Positions 22,583 to 26,121 of a DNA stretch of 26,121 bases are shown piece after piece. The notes under the pieces were generated by a model, which had not been told where the DNA came from, did not search any database, and was given only the letters and a program-made list of their open reading frames with translations. This DNA comes from Pseudomonadota bacterium (lineage in GTDB: Bacteria; Myxococcota_A; Polyangia; Polyangiales; Polyangiaceae), in assembly GCA_023431345.1 (NCBI GenBank), contig JAEYWK010000133.1, positions 1 through 26,121 on the forward strand, read 5' to 3'. A program made the position numbers and the translations under genes. The number at the start of each line of letters is the position of its first letter. The stretch's first letter is position 1.

Positions 22583-23558
22583 TTTTTCCGGGGTTCAGGA
22601 TGCGGTCGGCGAACCGCACCTGCCGTTCCCACTGCCGCGCGAGGCCCCCCTCGTGCTCGTTGAACGCGTAGACCTCCACGTCGACGGGCCCGCGGTGGTG
22701 GTTCGCCGCGGCGAACACGGTCGAGGGCGGGCACACCTGGTCGTGCAGGGCGGTGCTGAACAGCGCCGGCACGTCCGAGCGCCGGGCGAAGTTCACCCCG
22801 TCGAAGTACGAGAGCGTGCGGAACACGGTCTCGGCCGCATCGCGGTGCACGGACAGGTACTGCACGATCTCCTGGTACGGGTAGGCGTCGGTCAGCCCGA
22901 CCGCCCGCTCGAAGTGGCACAGGAACGGCACGTCCGGCATGACCGCCCGGACGCCGTCCGACAGTCCGGATGCGGCCAGCGCGATGCCGCCGCCCTGGCT
23001 GCCGCCGATGAGCACGATGCGCTCGGGGTCGACCTGCGGCAGCGACCGCACCGCATCCACGAGGAGCACCGCATCCGTGAACACCCGGCGGTAGTAGTAG
23101 TCGTGCGGGTCCTCGATCCCGCGGGTCATGAACCCGGGCGACGAGGGGCCGGTGCCGTGGGGGTCGGGGGTGTCGCCGCCGGTACCCCAGACGCTCCCCT
23201 GCCCCCGCGTGTCCATGAGGACGTAGGCGTACCCGCATGCCGCCCAGGCGAGCCGCTCCTGCGGGAGCCCCCGCCCGCCGCCGTAGCCGTTGTATTCGAT
23301 CACCGTGGGAAGCGGCCCGGTCGCGCCCGCCGGGGTGAGGTACCACCCCTTGATCTCGTCCCCGCCGAAGCCGGAGAAGGTGAGGTCGTACACGTCCACG
23401 AGGGTGATCGGGCCCGACACCCGCTCGATCCGGGGCGGTTCCGCGAGCGCGCGGGATTCCGCGATCGTGCGGGCCCAGAACTCGTCGAAGTCCGCCGGCT
23501 CGGTCACCTCCGGGCGGTAGACGCGGAGCTCATCCAGTGGCAGGTCGAAACGGGGCAC
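22575..23558 (-). CDS. CE7 acetylxylan esterase / cephalosporin-C deacetylase family
   Basis: 327 residues, normal for carbohydrate esterase family 7. Conserved points: DTRGQGSVWG near 115-125; the nucleophile in GGSQGGG; the Asp in TALHDQVCPP; and the His in NEHEGG near the end, which together form the Ser-Asp-His triad. There is no signal peptide, so the enzyme is cytoplasmic and removes acetyl groups from imported xylo-oligosaccharides or similar small esters. GTG start with AAGGAG 5-6 nt upstream. The last residues (ILNPGKIS) end within the palindrome upstream of icd. Divergent from the GNAT gene. Confidence 0.92.
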   Translation of the reverse strand: MPRFDLPLDELRVYRPEVTEPADFDEFWARTIAESRALAEPPRIERVSGPITLVDVYDLTFSGFGGDEIKGWYLTPAGATGPLPTVIEYNGYGGGRGLPQERLAWAACGYAYVLMDTRGQGSVWGTGGDTPDPHGTGPSSPGFMTRGIEDPHDYYYRRVFTDAVLLVDAVRSLPQVDPERIVLIGGSQGGGIALAASGLSDGVRAVMPDVPFLCHFERAVGLTDAYPYQEIVQYLSVHRDAAETVFRTLSYFDGVNFARRSDVPALFSTALHDQVCPPSTVFAAANHHRGPVDVEVYAFNEHEGGLARQWERQVRFADRILNPGKIS

Positions 23559-23638
23559 GGCTCTCCTTCGATCGGTGGCCCGGCACGGCGTCGTCCCCAG
23601 GCGTACGACCGATTCTGCACGCCATCCGGCTTGGGCGT

Positions 23639-23644
23639 TAGCCT
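23639..23644 (+). promoter_or_regulatory. -10-like hexamer for the GNAT gene
   Basis: TAGCCT lies 6 nt before the ATG, and no Shine-Dalgarno is visible. This spacing is that of leaderless mRNAs, which are frequent in actinobacteria. Confidence 0.3.
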
Positions 23645-23650
23645 GAGAAC

Positions 23651-24103
23651 ATGAGCGAACTGCGCCTTGAGGAACTCTCCGCCGCGACGATCGTCGCCGT
23701 GAACTCGATGTCGCTGAAGCCCGGACAGGAGCAGTTCATCGCACCGGTGAGCTACGGCACCGCCGCCACCGTGGCGAATCCGCGCACCACGTGGCAGCGG
23801 GTCGTCCTCGATCGCAACGAGGTCGTCGGCTTCATCAGCGCGAACTTCGACCCCGACGAGCCGCAGGAATACTTCCGCTCCGTGCTGTGGCGCATCAACG
23901 TCGACGCCGACGACCAGGGCCGCGGCATCGGCCGCTTCGCGATCGACGGGTTGCTCGACGAGGCCCGCGAACGCGGCCTCGACCACGTTGACGTCATCTA
24001 CGAATCCGGCCCGGAGGGCCCGGAGCCCTTCTTCTCCCGCGTCGGGTTCACCCCCGTGGGCGAGACGGAGTTCGGCGAGACCGTCGCCCGCATCACCGTC
24101 TGA
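23651..24103 (+). CDS. GNAT-family N-acetyltransferase
   Basis: 150 residues. The acetyl-CoA-binding motif A is DDQGRGIGRFAIDGLLDEA at about residues 109-127, preceded by strand VLWRINVDA. The C-terminal PFFSRVGFTPVGE is motif B. The N-terminal KPGQEQFIAPVSYGTAATVANP resembles the BltD/spermine acetyltransferase type, so a polyamine or other small amine is a possible substrate. Cytoplasmic. ATG start. Its stop codon is part of a hairpin shared with the convergent ABC gene. Confidence 0.88.
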   Translation: MSELRLEELSAATIVAVNSMSLKPGQEQFIAPVSYGTAATVANPRTTWQRVVLDRNEVVGFISANFDPDEPQEYFRSVLWRINVDADDQGRGIGRFAIDGLLDEARERGLDHVDVIYESGPEGPEPFFSRVGFTPVGETEFGETVARITV

Positions 24104-24116
24104 GCGGACTCAGACG
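24097..24116. terminator. Bidirectional hairpin over two stop codons
   Basis: CGTCTGAG, loop CGGA, CTCAGACG: a perfect 8-bp stem with a 4-nt loop. It contains the GNAT stop codon in one arm and the ABC gene stop in the other. No T-run follows on either side. Confidence 0.6.
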
Positions 24117-25921
24117 AGCGACTCGCGCCAGGCGGCGTGCAGCTTCGCGAACCTGCCGGTGCCGCCGATCAGGACCGCCGGCGCGTCGTCCTCGACCACC
24201 TCGCCGTGCTCCATCACGAGCACGCGGTCGGCGATCGCGACCGTCGACAGGCGGTGGGCGATGATGATGGCGGTGCGCTCGGCGAGCAGCGTCTGCAACG
24301 CCTCCTGCACCATCCGTTCGCTCGGGATGTCGAGGGATGCGGTGGCCTCGTCGAGGATGAGCACCGCGGGGTAGGCGAGGAACGCCCGCGCGAACGAGAT
24401 GAGCTGCCGCTGCCCGGCGGAGACGCGGCCGCCGCGCTTGTTCACGTCGGTGTCGTAGCCGTCGGGGAGGGCCCGGATGAACGCGTCGGCGCCCACGGCA
24501 CGTGCCGCCGCCTCGATCTGCGCCGGGGTCGCGTCCGGCCGGCCGAGCGCGATGTTGTCCGCCACGGTGCCGCTGAACAGGTACGCCTCCTGCGTGACCA
24601 TCACGATCGCCCGGCGCAGGTCCGGCTGCGCGATCTCACGAAGGTCCACCCCGTCGAGCGTGATCCGGCCGCGGGTCGGGTCGTAGAAGCGGGAGACGAG
24701 CTTCGCGAACGTCGACTTGCCCGCCCCGGTGGTCCCCACCAGCGCGATCGTCTGCCCGGCGGGGATGTCGAGGTCGAGGCGGGGCAGGATCGTCCGGCCG
24801 TCGCCGTAGCCGAACCCGACGTCCTCGAACCGGACGTGCCCGGCGGCACGCGGGAGCGCCGTCGGACGCTGCGGCTCCGGGACGCTCGGCTCCTCCTCGA
24901 GCACGCCCGACACCTTCTCCAGCGCGGCGGCGGCCGACTGGTACTGGTTGAGGAACATCGCCACCTCCTGCAGCGGCGAGAAGAAGTTCCGCACGTACAG
25001 CACGGCGGCCAGCAGCACGCCGACCTCGAGGACGCCGTCCGAGACGCGGATGCCGCCCCACAGCAGCACCGCCGCGAGGGTCACCGCCGACACCGCCATG
25101 AGCCCCGGCTCGAAGGTGCCGAACAGGCGCATCGAGCGCATGTTCACCTCGCGGTACTCCTCGCTGAGCCCGCCGAACTCGCGGTCGTCCCGCTCCTCGG
25201 TGCGGAAGGCCTTCACCGCCCGGATGCCGGTCATGGTCTCGACGAACTTCACGATGACCTTGGCGCTCACCACCCGCGAGAGCCGGTAGGCGAGCTGCGA
25301 CCGGCGGTAGAACCAGCGCATGAGCAGCGCCAGCGGCAGCCCCATGACCACCAGGATGACGCCGGACTGCACGTCGAGCAGCAGCAGCGCGATGAGCGTG
25401 AACCCACCGTAGAGGACACCTGAGACGAGCTCGTTGAGCCCGCCGTCGAGGAGCTCCCGGATCGAGTCCAGATCGCTCGTCTGCCGGGAGATGATCCGGC
25501 CGGACGTGTAGCTCTCGTGGAACTCCAAGCTCAGCCGCTGGGTGTGGCGGAAGATACGGGTGCGCAGGTCGAGCATGATCGCCTGCGTCAGCCGCGCCGC
25601 CACGATCACGTACCAGCCGATGAGCGCGGCACCGCCGATGGCCGACACCACGTAGACGGCGAAGACGCCGACGGTCGGCATCCAGTCGGCGCGTTCGATC
25701 ACGGCGGGCAGCGCGTTGTCGATGCCGTACGCGATGAGCGCCGGACCCACGACCCGCAGGGCGGTGGAGACGACGAGCACGACGGCGGCGAGCGCCAGCT
25801 GCCAGCGCACCGGGTGCACGAGGCTCGCCAGCAGCCGCTGCGAGCGGCGGCGGATCCACCTGCTCTCGTCGCGGGTGTAGTCGGAGCGGTCCTCGCCGCT
25901 CGTGCCGGTGACACCGGTCAT
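24110..25921 (-). CDS. ABC exporter, fused membrane and ATPase domains
   Basis: 603 residues of the MsbA/multidrug type. The first 330 residues carry about six membrane helices (for example 41-68, 86-108, 168-200 and 275-312). The ATPase follows: Walker A GTTGAGKST (396-404), Q-loop near VTQEAYLFSG, signature RVSAGQRQ (a common SxGQ variant), Walker B LILDEA with Glu525, and switch His556 in IIAHRLST. All catalytic residues are present, so this is the active half of a probable heterodimer. The ATG overlaps the TGA of the upstream ABC gene (ATGA), indicating coupled synthesis of the two subunits. The substrate (drug, lipid or peptide) is unknown. Confidence 0.93.
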   Translation of the reverse strand: MTGVTGTSGEDRSDYTRDESRWIRRRSQRLLASLVHPVRWQLALAAVVLVVSTALRVVGPALIAYGIDNALPAVIERADWMPTVGVFAVYVVSAIGGAALIGWYVIVAARLTQAIMLDLRTRIFRHTQRLSLEFHESYTSGRIISRQTSDLDSIRELLDGGLNELVSGVLYGGFTLIALLLLDVQSGVILVVMGLPLALLMRWFYRRSQLAYRLSRVVSAKVIVKFVETMTGIRAVKAFRTEERDDREFGGLSEEYREVNMRSMRLFGTFEPGLMAVSAVTLAAVLLWGGIRVSDGVLEVGVLLAAVLYVRNFFSPLQEVAMFLNQYQSAAAALEKVSGVLEEEPSVPEPQRPTALPRAAGHVRFEDVGFGYGDGRTILPRLDLDIPAGQTIALVGTTGAGKSTFAKLVSRFYDPTRGRITLDGVDLREIAQPDLRRAIVMVTQEAYLFSGTVADNIALGRPDATPAQIEAAARAVGADAFIRALPDGYDTDVNKRGGRVSAGQRQLISFARAFLAYPAVLILDEATASLDIPSERMVQEALQTLLAERTAIIIAHRLSTVAIADRVLVMEHGEVVEDDAPAVLIGGTGRFAKLHAAWRESLV

Positions 25922-26121
25922 CGCATGGCCTCCGTCCGGGCGTCGTCCGCGTCCCCGCCGCGGCGCGGGGCGTCGTCGAGGCTGGAGATCACGTAGCGGT
26001 AGTGCGCGGACGCACGCAGCAGGTCGCTGTGGCGTCCGACCGCGGTGATGCGGCCGTCCTCGAGCAGCGCGACCCGGTCCGCCAGCGCCACCGTCGAGGG
26101 GCGGTGCGCGACGATGAGCGC
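25918..26121 (-). CDS. Partner ABC exporter subunit, C-terminal fragment (runs off the edge)
   Basis: Only the last 67 codons are inside the window. They begin in the switch-His loop (IVAHRPSTVALADRVALLED) and continue with GRITAVGRHSDLLRASAHYRYVISS, the usual end of an ABC ATPase, then an Asp/Arg-rich tail. The TGA stop overlaps the ATG of the next gene. The truncation is due to the window edge and is not a mutation. Together the two genes form a heterodimeric exporter. Confidence 0.88.
   Translation of the reverse strand, partial: ALIVAHRPSTVALADRVALLEDGRITAVGRHSDLLRASAHYRYVISSLDDAPRRGGDADDARTEAMR

Larger units (their letters stand above)
22575..26121. other. Actinobacterial-type DNA segment (probable foreign or chimeric sequence)
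   Basis: From here to the end the codon third positions are almost exclusively G or C, AAA and GAA codons are rare, GGATGC/GCATCC words recur, and the gene set is typical of Microbacteriaceae. The left part of the window has none of these traits to the same degree. Nothing such as an integrase, att repeat or tRNA marks the boundary. A mis-assembly is favoured over horizontal transfer, by inference. Confidence 0.65.

Noticed and set aside
20737..22671. Long plus-strand open frame opposite icd (644 codons)
   Set aside because: It is a shadow of icd, caused by high GC and the lack of stop codons in the antisense frame. Composition is Arg/Val/Leu/His-rich and no domain is visible.
24137..25423. 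428-codon plus-strand frame opposite the ABC exporter
   Set aside because: Rich in Arg, His and Glu; the ABC gene has all catalytic motifs, so this is a shadow.
22575..26121. Genomic island or prophage explanation for the right-hand segment
   Set aside because: No integrase, transposase, tRNA or direct repeats at the border; genes are ordinary chromosomal ones. Chimeric assembly fits better, though it is not proved.

Overview
Two kinds of DNA are joined in this window. Positions 1 to about 22,300-22,570 read as a high-GC Myxococcota chromosome (Polyangia-like). The signs are a Gly-rich lipoprotein with an SCTLITDVDRSKIP start, MYXO-CTERM-like tails (Cys, membrane helix, Arg cluster), a DUF1592/1588-DUF1552 gene pair, and many lipoproteins. 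Positions about 22,575-26,121 read as an actinobacterium, probably Microbacteriaceae: third codon positions are almost all G/C, GGATGC/GCATCC words are frequent, and the genes are a CE7 esterase, a GNAT acetyltransferase and a heterodimeric ABC exporter. The change falls at or inside the 5' end of a monomeric isocitrate dehydrogenase gene. A chimeric assembly at a conserved icd stretch is the simplest explanation. That is inference and needs reads to settle.

Layout, Myxococcota part. (1) 131-3074, minus: three genes with overlapping stop/start codons, an AmgK-like sugar kinase, an outer-membrane beta-barrel protein and a PrsW-like membrane protein. (2) 3141-3806: rsmG, then a 434-bp gap without genes. 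(3) 4241-4807: a YceI-family periplasmic protein, then a terminator-like hairpin and a short GC-rich repeat. (4) 5087-7595: a tight three-gene unit with an outer-membrane barrel carrying an N-terminal c-type heme motif and two small paralogous exported proteins sharing a C-x3-C-x2-C-H motif and a surface-anchor-like tail. This is the best candidate for an undescribed system, possibly electron transfer at the cell surface. (5) 7672-9792: Gly-rich lipoprotein, stand-alone 5'-3' exonuclease, and a lysozyme-fold exported protein overlapping the exonuclease gene by 174 bp in antisense. (6) 9848-11655: unknown 394-aa protein coupled to an RlpA-like lipoprotein. (7) 11742-15462, plus: GH35 glycosidase, YciO, FdxA ferredoxin, HAD phosphatase. 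(8) 15503-16570: unknown lipoprotein. (9) 16729-20131: DUF1592/DUF1588 heme lipoprotein and Tat-exported DUF1552 protein. (10) 20281-22503, minus: icd.

Themes. Cell-envelope functions dominate (peptidoglycan recycling and cleavage, barrels, lipoproteins), and four predicted exported proteins carry a CxxCH motif. Several genes lack a Shine-Dalgarno sequence but have a -10-like hexamer 5-13 nt before the start, suggesting leaderless or near-leaderless mRNAs.

Actinobacterial part. The CE7 esterase (minus) and GNAT (plus) are divergent. GNAT converges on the ABC exporter genes, with a hairpin built over both stop codons. The second ABC subunit runs off the right edge. An 18-bp imperfect palindrome upstream of icd resembles sites bound by the MarR-family regulator TamR, which is reported to control isocitrate dehydrogenase in Streptomyces. 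No tRNA, rRNA, CRISPR array or transposase was seen.
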